The notes below the pieces were generated by a model, which saw only the letters and a list, made by a program, of their open reading frames with translations, had not been told where the DNA came from and did not search any database. 17,838 nucleotides of DNA, taken from NCBI GenBank assembly GCA_028565635.1, contig JAOXYB010019549.1:1-17838 (forward strand). The letters are read 5' to 3'. The position numbers were made by a program, and so were the translations under genes. This document shows positions 8,393 through 17,655 of the stretch, piece after piece; position 1 is the stretch's first letter; every line of letters begins with the position of its first letter. The DNA is from Phoronis ovalis. Its lineage: Eukaryota > Phoronida > Phoronidae.

Positions 8393-11300
8393 CTGAAAGA
8401 AAATCAGTATCTATGACAAATTAAATAAAGCATACATGTGAAAGTAGATTCCCAGATCTTAAAGCTGATGATGGCATTTCATAATCTTAATGGCAGGATC
8501 TTGTTTGAAAAAGCTAAGCGCATATAATTTTTTTGTCTTGACATGGCGTGTTTTTAATGTAAAAAATCAGTTTTATTAATTGCTGAAGTTTAATTTTCAA
8601 TGCGCAAAATATTATACCTGACCACCGTAGGATATTGCTCGGCAGTAAATACCATGACCACGTTCCATGTACCAGATATGGCCAGTTTTGCTGTAAGCGA
8701 CAAGGCAAATACCGCAGTGCTGTTGTTTTCATAATTACCTGCACAATAAAGAAATCCCTAAATGAAATGAGCTATTGCAGAAAAGCGATGACATGTAAAG
8801 TTTTCATTAGTAACCGACTGTCAAGTTTTCCAGGAGTATTCATTTAAAATCGTAACGGCTTGCTATTTATTAGTCTTAACTTGAGACTACGCAATGCTCT
8901 TAAAAGATGGGCGCACCCCCCCCCCCCCACCGCTCATTAACACGAGTTTCGAGTTACATCATCCAGTAAGATTTGGTTGGAATAACTGTTGTATCATATT
9001 TATTCGACTTGAGTTAAAACGATTGTTAAGAAATTTAAACTGCATGTCTGAATTCCATTTTAAATCTCACAAGGTATGTTTGTTGTACATTCTTTAAGCC
9101 ATATTTTGTTTTTTAAACCAATTAAGCTTAAAAAAATTCATCCTAAGGAATTAATACCATTTTATAGAAAAATAAAGTATCATGCAAACACGACTTTTTT
9201 TTTGTAAATATACTTGCCTGTCCACAGCATTACTGGAATCGCGATACAGGGAAGTGCTGTCAAACAAAGGAACAAGATAATTGTGTAACGGCGACCCAGT
9301 CTGCAATACAAATAGTGAAGAATGAATAATGCATTTATTTCAGGCACTTTGACCACAGGCCTGCAGAATACGTCTACTGTATCAAAAACAAAGGACACAG
9401 CAAGAATAAATCACCCGTTATTATCTGTTGAATGCCATTTAAGAACGTATTTCTTAACGTTCTTGGAAACCAAGCATTTATGACAGTATACTCGCATTTT
9501 TTACAGCGTCAAAAATGACAATATGTAGATAGTACCGAGTATGACGTGCCGTAGATGACCGGCAAAACGAAAGCAACTAATTCAGATACCCAAGTTTATA
9601 AAAGAGTAATGTTAATATCTGCTGGAGAGTTACACAATTTATCCATCAGAAAACGTAAATTTGCAGATTTTGCGACCGATAAGGTTCACTTTACAACATA
9701 CAACAGTTTGTATTCTAGCCAATCTGAATAAATCCATCAGTTAATGTTCCGTACTCAACTTAACTAGTCAATATCCCGGGGTCAATATTGTCGTTGCACA
9801 CCTTCAATTTGACAACAGCGAATTAAATACGTCATGACACTTTTGACCAATGAGCGATTAACTGTCATATATATTATTTGATTATATTGATATGACGTCA
9901 CAATCCAAAATAGATAGACATCAATGCAAATTGTAAAAAGTAAAAGTATGAAGTATAAGAAACATGTTGTCATTGTGTCACAGAATTTACGTACATATTT
10001 TGAGTAAACATTAGATTACTAAACAATGTACATACTTACTTGAAATTTATAACTAGAGAAATATAAGCCGGAAGTTCAATTACGGAGTTCAGAATTAGAT
10101 TGACATAACGATCCCCCTCCAAATTCTTCACGCCAAATGTCATGCCATAGTATATTAAACCGCATGAGAACCTACATGTAAAAGATAAAACCCAGTGCAT
10201 ATCAAGAATTAAATGCAGTTTATGAATATTAATACAATGATGGATTATAGAGGCAAATCTAGCTGTTATTTCTTTTTTTATTCGAGTGCGTTTTCGAATA
10301 AAACAAAAGCTGATCCAAGTGCGGGTGTGGAAAATCCGTTTAGGCGACACATTCACGTATATGCAACTACCATCCGGAGCTGGCCATCAATGATTCTTTA
10401 TAGCCCTAAATTAAGGACGTCATTTAACGTGGTCAGCCAAGCCACGGAGTGTACAGTCTCAAGTATTACTGGATTACCTGTACTTCTAATTGTGTTATAT
10501 TAAAATATATTTCCCTGTCTTTGGTTCAATGCCACTCACCACAATTGAAGAAGTAACAGCGTCTTCTTAGCATATTGCCACGTGCGAAAAAGATCTAGAA
10601 AAGTGTATTTGTTCTCGTTTTTTCTCTCTTCAAGATCACGAAAGGCTATATTCCTCAAAATCTGAAATTGTTCTTCTGTAAGTTTCGGTTTTTTGTTAAA
10701 TTTAACAATTCTGTTTAGTATGTCCTCTGCTTCCTTGAAACGACCACGCGCCACTAGCCAACGGGAACTTTCCGGTATAAACCTAAAATAAATCATTATT
10801 ATCTACATGTATAACACATGTACTTTATTTATAAAGCACTTTCGTTTGAATAAAATGCGTTGTTACATAACATATACGCAGGCGTAGTTTCTGACGTCTA
10901 ATCCCGTTCAGTTCACACGTTATATTTTAATTTTGATTTTGGGAAGAGAAAGGCAAATAAAAGTATTATATTGTATGTTTATAAAAAATTAATTTACTTG
11001 GATTTTATATGAATGCGTAATCAACATAGAGGCCATTGTGGGTGAAATTCCACTTTTTTCAAAAATAAACTTCAAAAATAAAACATGTACATACTGGTAC
11101 AATATGGCAACTGGGAAAAATTTACTTCCAGTTGGGATTATTTTAACATTGACAGTTTGAATTGGGGATGACTTTTACTTTGATCGCAAGATTCATGCAC
11201 TCTCACCTGGGATTGCCATAACTCAAGCCACAAGCCATTCTCGAATTGTGCAAGATTTTCTCCAAATTTACAATTTATTACAAATATGCCAGAAAATAAT

Positions 11301-13382
11301 AAAAATCGACTTTAGCTTAACCGATGCCATCATCCTTTAAAGTTATTAACTGACCGCGAAAGTCTTAACACCAATCAAATTGCAACTTACAATAATAGGT
11401 ATAACGGTGGACTAAGCGGGTAGCTAGTAAAATAGGTCAATCACAAAGAGAGAAAAGCTTATCTCGATGGGGTCAAACGTTTAATTGAAGAAATGTAACA
11501 ACAATTGACCATGGTTAAGCATAGACATTAGTTGACAATGCACGGACCACTAACGGATGGATTTATTCAGACTGGTTTAGTACCATGCCCTAACTTCTCA
11601 ACGTTTTCTTAAGATGCAGTATAATAAAAACAGGATAGCTTACAAAATCATTAGGCATGCTGTTGCATTAGTTTTAGGATTTTATTTTTGTACGTATCGA
11701 GAGAAGGCTAACTTACCACCAAAAGAGTACATACGGTGTCCCAATACAGGACATTGTTATTGCAAGTTTCCTCCAGTCTGTTATATAATATGCTAATCCA
11801 GACATTATCACAGTACCTGTGACCCACATCGGAACCATGTTACTAAAAGTTCGATATTTCTTCCCAATATATTCCATAGGTAATACGAAGCTAGTGACCA
11901 AAAGTCCACCAGAGGATATTCCAACAAAGAATCTTAGAGCTGTGTACATTTCCACGGATATAGAGAATGCTGTGATGAAGTTGGTGATAATTAAAGACAC
12001 GTACACAATAAACAACGTCTTTTTCCTGCCAATTAAATCACCCAGTTGACCGGCGATTAATGCACCAACAAGAACACCGACCATTTGTATGGTGGTGATA
12101 ATGCCACTCATCCATGAGTTCCCACAGACCAGATGCCACTAAAACGTTGGTAATAGCACAGTTAGATTCAAGATTATTGGATGGTAGAAATGAAACAAGG
12201 AAATGTTTAGTTTTCATTTAGTTGTACTGCAGCCTGTGTTTTAGCGTGACCTGATATATTTTTATACAAGTTATTAATATCACAGCAATCACCTGTTAAT
12301 TAAATAACTGTTATATTCAATAAATGCTGCTATAAAAATGCGTGTGTAAACGGTTAGGTGTACCGGATAACAAGCACCACGGTTGCGTCATGGTTTCCAA
12401 AGTAAATTTGCCTATAGGACTGGATCAGTCTGAATAAATCCATCCGTTAGTGTTCCGTACGCTCTCAACTAACATCTGGGCTTAACCATAGTGAAGTTTG
12501 TTTATTACCTAGAAAAGCAGAAGAACGATAATCCCTTTATTTCTATTTAAACTGTCACGAAAGTCCTGACGCCAATCAAATTGCAGCTTACAAGCATAGG
12601 TATAACAATGGACTAAGCGCGTAGGGGGTCGATCACACACATATGCTGTGCTGCCAGAATTTATCTATAGTAAGCTAAGCAAAAAGCAAGCTCACCGGCG
12701 ATACCTATTCAGAACGAGTCATAATGATAGATTAGACGTGGTTGGCCACGATGGATCACGCAAAGAGAGAAAGGCTTATCTTGGTTGGCAAAATAAAAAT
12801 GACGTAATTATCCCGCTCTTGTTAAATTGAAGGAATATAACAAAACTTGACTGTGGTTAAGCCCAGACGTTAGTTGAGAAGGTACGGAACACTGACGGGT
12901 GGATTTATTCAGACTGGGTCTGGATACGTCTTGTTTTTTTATACTATTTTTCATGTTCCTTCTTGATACTGCATAGGATTGGTCAATGCGGTGATGTAGT
13001 ATACACTGACTATGGATTGACTATGAAAGTCAATGTTTTTGTCAACACTTACCTCACTAACTATTGATGTGAATTCTGTTGAATAAGTTATATTAGGACA
13101 TAACCCACCGTCTTCAGGACAGTACTTGATTTTAGGTACCATGGTAGTATTTGTAGTAGCGGATACAATGCCATAGAGTGGTGTAGACTCGGATGTACTC
13201 TCTGTTGTTCCTCCAGGATTGCCATCTGGACACCACCAGTCCGGTGTGGCACCTGCTAATGTCATTATTAACATTCCCCATGCAGCGGCAGCGTCCGTGA
13301 GATTGATGACAATATTTAGTAAAATTTGAAAACGTCCAAATTGGCCTATGTGGTTAAAAATATCTTCAAGATCTTGTGCCAT
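8116..13382 (-). CDS. SLC22-family organic ion transporter, seven coding exons, complete
   Basis: Exons 13382-13053, 12138-11717, 10782-10540, 10171-10040, 9300-9218, 8738-8618 and 8392-8116 join in consistent phases (0,2,2,2,1,2) to 1608 bases, 535 residues, the usual SLC22 length. Family marks in order: N-terminal G-x-F-G-R-F-Q; a long extracellular loop after TM1 with W-W-C (49-51) and N-glycosylation sites N78 and N97; W-x-L-V-C (111-115); the MFS loop GQLGDLIGRKK (140-150); F-I-P-E-S-S-R-W-L-V-A-R-G (252-264) after TM6; Y-Y-G in TM7; K-L-G-R-R (376-380); A-E-Q-Y-P-T-V-V-R (436-444); and T-E-T-K after TM12. The predicted protein is a 12-helix plasma-membrane carrier for small organic ions. 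Arg456 in TM11 sits where OAT and OCTN proteins carry Arg and OCTs carry Asp, which leans toward anion or zwitterion transport; the actual substrate is unknown. The start AAGATGG matches Kozak context. Introns 1, 2 and 4 hold MITE copies. Confidence 0.92.
8618..8738 (-). CDS. SLC22 exon 6: TM10
   Basis: Acceptor CTTTATTGTGCAG; encodes residues 405-443 with N-x-S/T sites at 408 and 409, an A-K-L-A-I-S helix and the A-E-Q-Y-P-T-V-V motif. Donor GTATAA is a weak but usable GT site, phase 2. Confidence 0.9.
8916..8928. repeat. poly(C) tract, 13 bases
   Basis: Uninterrupted C run (G on the gene strand) inside SLC22 intron 5. Confidence 0.9.
9216..9217 (-). other. non-canonical GC splice donor (intron 5 of SLC22)
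   Basis: Reads ACAG|GCAAGT on the gene strand. Upstream and downstream donor positions match consensus strongly, as is usual for GC-AG introns. Only this site keeps frame and family alignment (L-W-T-G-N-Y). Confidence 0.8.
9218..9300 (-). CDS. SLC22 exon 5: TM9, followed by a GC donor
   Basis: Acceptor TTGTATTGCAG; the first base completes K376, then L-G-R-R. It encodes TM9 (about 381-400) and stops at GGACAG, phase 1. The intron then begins GCAAGT. The nearby GT, four bases later, would give a stop when joined to exon 6. Confidence 0.88.
9720..9768 (+). mobile_element. MITE end fragment D in SLC22 intron 4
   Basis: Matches the terminal inverted repeat of the 12426-12916 element (CAATCTGAATAAATCCATC, then GTTCCGTACT and CAACT). 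I see no opposite end nearby, so this is a truncated or very decayed copy. Confidence 0.6.
10040..10171 (-). CDS. SLC22 exon 4: TM7 and TM8
   Basis: The acceptor ends CATGTAG at 10172. Residues 333-375 include Y-Y-G-M (TM7) and E-L-P-A-Y (TM8), both well conserved in SLC22. The exon ends AATTTCAA before donor GTAAGT, phase 2. Confidence 0.9.
10540..10782 (-). CDS. SLC22 exon 3: central cytoplasmic loop
   Basis: Acceptor TTATTTTAG completes W251, then F-I-P-E-S-S-R-W. Residues 252-331 are a charged Lys/Glu-rich loop between TM6 and TM7, typical of the family. It ends in CAATTGTG before donor GTGAGT, phase 2. Confidence 0.9.
11340..11574. mobile_element. MITE copy C in SLC22 intron 2, left end decayed, internal deletion
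   Basis: Shares with copy B the segments CCAATCAAATTGCA, AGGTATAAC, GGACTAAGCG, CAAAGAGAGAAA and TTTAATTGAAG, in order. It ends in the clear right terminus GGATGGATTTATTCAGACTG. About 120 internal bases of copy B are missing and the left inverted repeat is not recognisable, so the left edge is approximate. Confidence 0.7.
11717..12138 (-). CDS. SLC22 exon 2: TM2 to TM6
   Basis: Starts after acceptor AACGTTTTAG with TGG (W111), which supplies the W-x-L-V-C family motif. It ends in TTTTGGTG before donor GTAAGT, phase 2. It carries the MFS motif between TM2 and TM3 (140-150) and five helices, roughly 123-141, 152-171, 178-196, 212-230 and 234-251. Confidence 0.9.
12426..12916. mobile_element. 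MITE copy B in SLC22 intron 1, full length
   Basis: The best-preserved copy, 491 bp. Left and right ends are inverted repeats of about 80 bp starting CAGTCTGAATAAATCCA, with GTGTTCCGTAC and CTGGGCTTAACCA further in. It is flanked by GGACTGGAT (12417-12425) and GGTCTGGAT (12917-12925), 8 of 9 identical, read as a 9-bp target duplication. No transposase is encoded. Long inverted repeats with a 9-bp duplication suggest Mutator-like mobilisation; Merlin-like is an alternative. Confidence 0.85.
13053..13382 (-). CDS. SLC22 exon 1: N-terminus, TM1, first extracellular loop
   Basis: Encodes residues 1-110. TM1 is about 19-45, followed by a Ser/Thr-rich loop with cysteines 51, 88 and 95. The exon ends in GTTAGTGAG before donor GTAAGT (intron from 13052), phase 0. 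The open frame runs 34 codons further into the intron but leaves the family there. A possible acceptor (TATTATTTAG, AG at 13399-13398) lies 15 bases upstream of the ATG, so the 5' UTR may continue on another exon. Confidence 0.9.
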
Positions 13383-13397
13383 CTTGGACTGATTTAT

Positions 13398-13844
13398 CTA
13401 AATAATATACAAGTAAACAAACTTCCCAGCCTGATGTCACAATCGGTTATCGTTTGGAGACAAAGAAATAGATTTAGTATTTGAAGTAAATCTCATTATA
13501 GGACAAAAGTTGCTAAAACAAAACCAAGCATTGAGGGCGTTAACAATTTTGGGGCAATTGTGACGATAATTATTCTCATCTTCCGGGTGTCTTCTAATAT
13601 AATACGAAAATTGAATCCCATTTAAAAGATGTTACCCTGACTTAGCAGGACGTTTCTCATTTAAAAAAAGTGCTACTTTGATAATGTAGACCTGCGTAGA
13701 GGTAGGTCACTGGATACAAGGGAAATTCAATCTTATTTCAGTACGCTGCTTTTCTGAGGGAAGCAAGAATAACTTATTTTCAATGAAACATGACACAATT
13801 AGTTTTGTCTCTATATTTTTAAATAGGCGCACAGACGATCCTAA
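13398..13844. other. upstream flank of the SLC22 gene, no gene seen
   Basis: Contains the possible 5' UTR splice acceptor at its left edge. I see no convincing TATA-initiator pair or other gene. Confidence 0.5.
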
Positions 13845-13904
13845 TTAAACCTGGGACTAATACAACTAATAGAACTAATATTAGTTATATTAGTCCAAGG
13901 TTAA
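13845..13904. repeat. long hairpin / palindromic mini-element
   Basis: Arms of about 26 bases (TTAAACCTGGGACTAATAC... and its inverse) with a loop of about 7, a few mismatches and one bulge. The structure suggests a tiny foldback MITE. No second copy is present in the window. Confidence 0.6.
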
Positions 13905-14502
13905 ACTATGACTAAACCACTGCAAGTACGTTCAAACGACCATTTAATAATTCAATTGATGGTAGTATTCTTATTTACCCTATATTTGAACAATATCGAA
14001 ATACATTCTTCTCTTAGGGCTACTTGTAAGTTATCCCTAGATACACGTAATATGTAAATTACGTACGAATAACGGGCAAAACATTTAGACAGGCATTTCT
14101 TGACAACTGTTTCTTAAATTTCAAGAAAAAATTAAATCCCCAGCCTATTAGCTTGTATCAATGAACCGTTTAATTTGATTATTATACGATACAATTACGC
14201 GCAAATGGGTAAAATTTATTTTTCAAATACTTATATTGTCGTGACCCGCGATTGCAGTAGTACTTGTGATTCATGAAAAGGAAATTTTATTTCCTTTGAG
14301 CTGCGGTCACTATACCCCATTTCCCTCCTCAATGTTCCGTCACAACAGATATTTCTGACGCCATTTTACCGCATCACAAACCAGTATTTTGTATATACGG
14401 GAGAGCATAACTCGGAAACCTACTGTAATGTTGTTTACATACATGTTAAAATAATCTGTCAATATTACCTACGAAGGCAACAGGCATTTGTTAACATTAC
14501 AC
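13905..14502. other. intergenic, nothing coding
   Basis: AT-rich sequence. The only structure I see is a 9-bp perfect stem AAAGGAAAT-TTT-ATTTCCTTT at 14277-14297. Confidence 0.5.
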
Positions 14503-15180
14503 TGACCTCTAAATGATCTTTTAAATTCGCTTTTGAACTTTTTAGCAAATACTACAAATCATTGCTTTTTGACGTTTTGACCTCAAAAGCTCCTTTCTGA
14601 AAATATTATGCCATTTTTGTTTTTGAACTTTTGACCTCTAAATGACCTTTTGACCTCAAAGTCAACTCTTCCGAAACTGAGACTTATGTTAAATTTCAAT
14701 CCTGCTGAACTACACGTTATGATTTGCAGCATGTCTCCATAAAATTAATTGAAAACATGCTTAAAATAAATGTCACCTTTTAATACGTAAATGTTCTCAA
14801 AAGACATCAATACGACCTTTTTATAATCTAATAGCATCATTTGGAACATTGCACACAATTTTAGAAATTTGACCTCCAAATGACCTTTTGACCTCGAAGT
14901 CAGCAATGGCCTACCTTAAGGATGTCACACCTCAGGTACCATATCCATAACTGTAACCATCTGATATAATTTAGTGAAAATTGGAAGATTGAAAAGATGC
15001 CAAAAAATCACCTTTTAGTACAAGAATATTCTCAAAGGTCATCAAAATTACTTCGTTGTAACTCATTACCATTATCAGTTTAGAACATTTTGAGCAATTT
15101 AGAAATTTTACCTCCAAATGATCTTTTAACCTCAAAGTCAACACCGGAAGTCTTCGAGATTGGAAGAAAAAGAAGAATGA
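14503..15180. repeat. TGACCT-rich repeat block 1 (about 240-bp units)
   Basis: At least two diverged units of about 240 bp plus a partial third. Each contains the core TTTGACCTC.AAATGACC, then AGTCA, a segment like GTGAAAATTGGAAGA, CACCTTTTA.TAC and TAATCTAATA.CATCATTTGGAACATT. Cores start near 14631, 14869 and 15110. It is homologous to 15853-16880 and, inverted, to the right window edge. I cannot name the family. Confidence 0.8.
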
Positions 15181-15713
15181 AATCGTACAAAGCCTAGATA
15201 GCCTTTTTGCAAATGCGGCCGGGTTGTTGCTATTGGCTTTTATGATCGTAACATAATGTCACATTTAATAGTACAAACTTTTCTGTAGTTATTGTATTTT
15301 TCTGTAAATAACTTGACTGTGTAAATTATTTGTATATATTACTTTTTCATTTTCAGCCCATTTATTGTAGGATTTTCTCACACTGGTCCTCTTTAACTGG
15401 ACACCCTTATCTACCTCATTTTCATTTCGAAAACCAGTTTGACTAGTTGCAACATTCAAAACAGGTGTGGTTAATGTAGGGTGTTTTACTAGTATCAAGG
15501 AATTTACTGTATATGAATAAGTCCTGCTCCCTTTATCTATATTTATGGCTACCATTACTTCTGGAGTTCATGTTATGGCCTACTAAGCCGGTGTCGTGGT
15601 TGTATTTGGTGTACGTACAGATATTGATTTAGGTATGCTGTGTGACGTACAAACGTGAAATATAAGTTAATCCATGCTGTCAAGAATGTGCTGATTAATT
15701 GTTTCTTTAACAG
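15181..15713. other. unique segment between repeat blocks; unassigned minus-strand frame
   Basis: Contains an 88-codon minus-strand open frame (15289-15555) beginning M-V-A-I-N-I-D-K-G-S-R-T-Y. Its composition is protein-like, but I recognise no domain and see no splice or poly(A) support. No plus-strand partner for the VWC-like exon at 15714 is evident. Confidence 0.35.
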
Positions 15714-15803
15714 CCGTTCCCTGATCTAACAGACAGTTGTCGACAATGCCGTTGTGTTGATGGAAATGTTAATTGTAAACTTAATTGTCCAGTTGTGACG
15801 TGA
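15714..15803 (+). other. orphan terminal exon candidate, VWC-like cysteine motif
   Basis: After an acceptor-like AATTGTTTCTTTAACAG, one frame is open for 29 codons to TGA (15801-15803). It reads P-F-P-D-L-T-D, then SCRQCRCVDGNVNCKLNCP. The pattern C-x2-C-x-C-x6-C-x3-CP, with D-G before the fourth Cys, matches the middle of von Willebrand factor type C domains. The first half of such a domain, a signal peptide and an upstream exon are not visible. It may be the last exon of a gene with distant upstream exons, or a relic carried between repeat blocks. Confidence 0.35.
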
Positions 15804-15852
15804 AAATCCTGTCAATATTAGTCTTGATCAACCCGTTCGGTCTAACTTGTGA

Positions 15853-16880
15853 CGCATGACTTCTAAATTACCTTTCGATATCACTTTTGAACTTTTTAGC
15901 AAATACTGCAAATTAATTCATTGCTTTGGGACTTCTTGACTTCAAAATGTCCCCCTTAACCTCTTGATGACCTCTAAATACATAAAAAAGTTGCTTTCTG
16001 GAAATTTTTATGCCATTTGGTGATTTTGAACTTTTGACCTCTAGACGACATTTTGACGTAAAAGTCAACTCTCCCGATTCTGGGACTGTCATATGTCAAA
16101 TTACAAGCCTGCTGAACTACACCTTACGACTTGCAGCATGTTTTCTCCATGAAATTAATTGAAAAAAGGCTTAAAATACCTTTCACCTTTTAATACCTAC
16201 ATGTGCTACATGTTCTCATTTTGGAATATTTCGAGCGATTTTAGGAATTTGACCTTTGACCTGCAGGTCAGCAATGGATCTCACACCTCAAGTATCATGT
16301 CCATAACTGAGGGGTAGGACGCCCTCCAGGGTGCAATGCTCGGATTAAAACATTGGCAATGCTTACTGCTCACACATAACAAGAAAAAAGACAACCAAAA
16401 AAAAAATCTCGCGTCAGGTTAACAAAACAAACAGAAGCAAAAAAAGGTCGCCAAATTCAAATGCTTGCTGCTCGGACTTAACATACTGCAATGCTCGCTG
16501 CTCGCGAAACCCAACTCCCCCCCCCCCCTGTAGCCCTCATAACTATAACCATTTTCAAGATAATCTTAGTGAAAATTGGAAGGTCAATAAATTAATTGAA
16601 AAGATGAAAAACTTGACTGTAACTTAGTAAAATGGGAAGTGCAATAAATTAATTGAATATAATAAAATCACCTTTCAGTACTGAAATATTCTCTATATAA
16701 CCTAATATCATCATTTGAGAATATTTCGAGCAATTTTAGAAATTTGGTCTTTGACCTCCAAATGACTTTTGGACCTCAAGGTCAACAATGGCCTATTCTG
16801 GGGATGTCACATCTGAAATATTGTAACTGTAACTGTCTTCAAGATATAGCTTGCTGAAAATTGGAAGAAAGAAAACTGCA
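15853..16880. repeat. TGACCT-rich repeat block 2, interrupted by a transposon
   Basis: Follows block 1 in the same order: CTTTTGAACTTTTTAGCAAATACT (15885 on, matching 14535 on), TGCTGAACTACAC, GCAGCATG, AAATTAATTGAAAA, CACCTTTTAATAC, TTTGACC cores and GTGAAAATTGGAAG. It is interrupted at 16309-16537. It probably arose by duplication of block 1 or the reverse, with substantial divergence since. Confidence 0.75.
16309..16537. mobile_element. 229-bp non-autonomous transposon with 7-bp target duplication
   Basis: Direct repeats CATAACT (16302-16308 and 16538-16544) flank an insertion missing from the matching place in block 1 (14945-14952, CCATAACT followed directly by GTAACCAT). The ends are short inverted repeats: GAGGGGTA on the left and GAGGGCTA on the right, read inward. 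Inside are degenerate direct repeats around GCAATGCT and TGCTGCTCGGA, and a 12-C run at 16517-16528. No coding capacity. The superfamily is unclear; a hAT-like origin is possible from the duplication size. Confidence 0.7.
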
Positions 16881-16910
16881 CACAACTAATAGTCTTGATC
16901 CCTTATAGAA

Positions 16911-17207
16911 AGTAAAAGTAAAGTCTGTTACGGACCATATTTGGCCCATCAGGCTTATACCGGTTTCAGTAGCATTAAGCGACTCAGAGTGTATTCTGCC
17001 TGGATATCATGCTAGTCTATCGCAGGTTACTTCCCAATGTTAGAAACACTGGTACGCATTTTTACACCTGAGTGGAGAGAAGCAAATGAGGATAAAGTGT
17101 CTTGCTTAGGAACACAAACGTACACTAATGACCCATGCGGGATTCGAACTTACAACCTTTCGATTTGCAGCCTGGCACCGACCATCTGAGCCACCGCGAC
17201 TCCTCCG
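16911..17207 (-). mobile_element. tRNA-derived SINE, complete
   Basis: Read on the minus strand, the 5' end (near 17207) has a tRNA-like head. An A box TGGCTCAGATGG lies at 17193-17182 and a B box AGTTCGAATCC at 17150-17140, the two elements of the RNA polymerase III internal promoter. A body of about 200 bp follows, containing TAGCATGATATCCAGGCAG and AGTCGCTTAATGCTAC, which resembles conserved SINE bodies in marine invertebrates as I recall them. The 3' end is a short simple tail (CTTTACTTTTACT). TTATAGAA at 16903-16910 and 17208-17215 is the target duplication. It moved by LINE-encoded retrotransposition and encodes no protein. Confidence 0.85.
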
Positions 17208-17215
17208 TTATAGAA

Positions 17216-17615
17216 GCAATCCTAATTTGATTTTGGTTGCATTAAAAAGCTATAGGATTTTGTATTAAAGAATTAAATGATTAACCTGTGAGACCTTAAA
17301 AAGATTGGAGGCAAGGCCAAATGTTCAATGTATGATAAAAAACTTATTTCAGTCAGTTTTCGCCAAGACTCCTACCTTACCCAAAAAATATCTTATATTG
17401 ATATTACCGTGCATGTATCACGTAAATTTTAAAAATAATGTTTACACAAATAAGAAAAGTCTTTGAAAAAGGCATGTACTCGCCCATTCGCAGGATTTTA
17501 GAGTAAATATTCCCAGATAACCTAATTATACTGTATGAGCACCAAACATGTACACTAAAAATGTGGATAAGCTAATGCATTTCTTGTACACAGCAGTTTT
17601 ACAGACATGTAATTA
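17216..17615. other. no gene seen
   Basis: AT-rich sequence between the SINE and the inverted repeat piece, without coding or RNA features. Confidence 0.55.
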
Positions 17616-17641
17616 GGGTTGCTCCTATAAGGGAGCAAGCC
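17616..17641. repeat. hairpin at the border of the inverted repeat piece
   Basis: GGGTTGCTCC, loop TATAAG, GGAGCAAGCC: a 10-bp stem with one mismatch. It could be part of the repeat family's end. Confidence 0.5.
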
Positions 17642-17655
17642 TATTGGTTTTGTAC

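Noticed and set aside
8889-8928. Relation between the two poly(C) tracts, each preceded by GCAATGCTC
   Set aside because: The shared word is 9 bases, and the intron 5 tract lacks the terminal repeats and target duplication seen at 16309-16537, so it is probably chance.
11819-12049. 76-codon plus-strand ORF
   Set aside because: Antisense shadow of SLC22 exon 2.
12648-12830. 60-codon plus-strand ORF
   Set aside because: It lies inside MITE copy B, within SLC22 intron 1. No protein similarity is evident.
12951-13052. Continuation of SLC22 exon 1 past the GTAAGT donor
   Set aside because: The frame stays open for 34 codons but leaves the family. Splicing to 12138 restores the expected W-x-L-V-C motif in phase.
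17136-17207. Functional tRNA gene
   Set aside because: A and B boxes are present, but the sequence does not close an acceptor stem and continues into a SINE body with target duplications.
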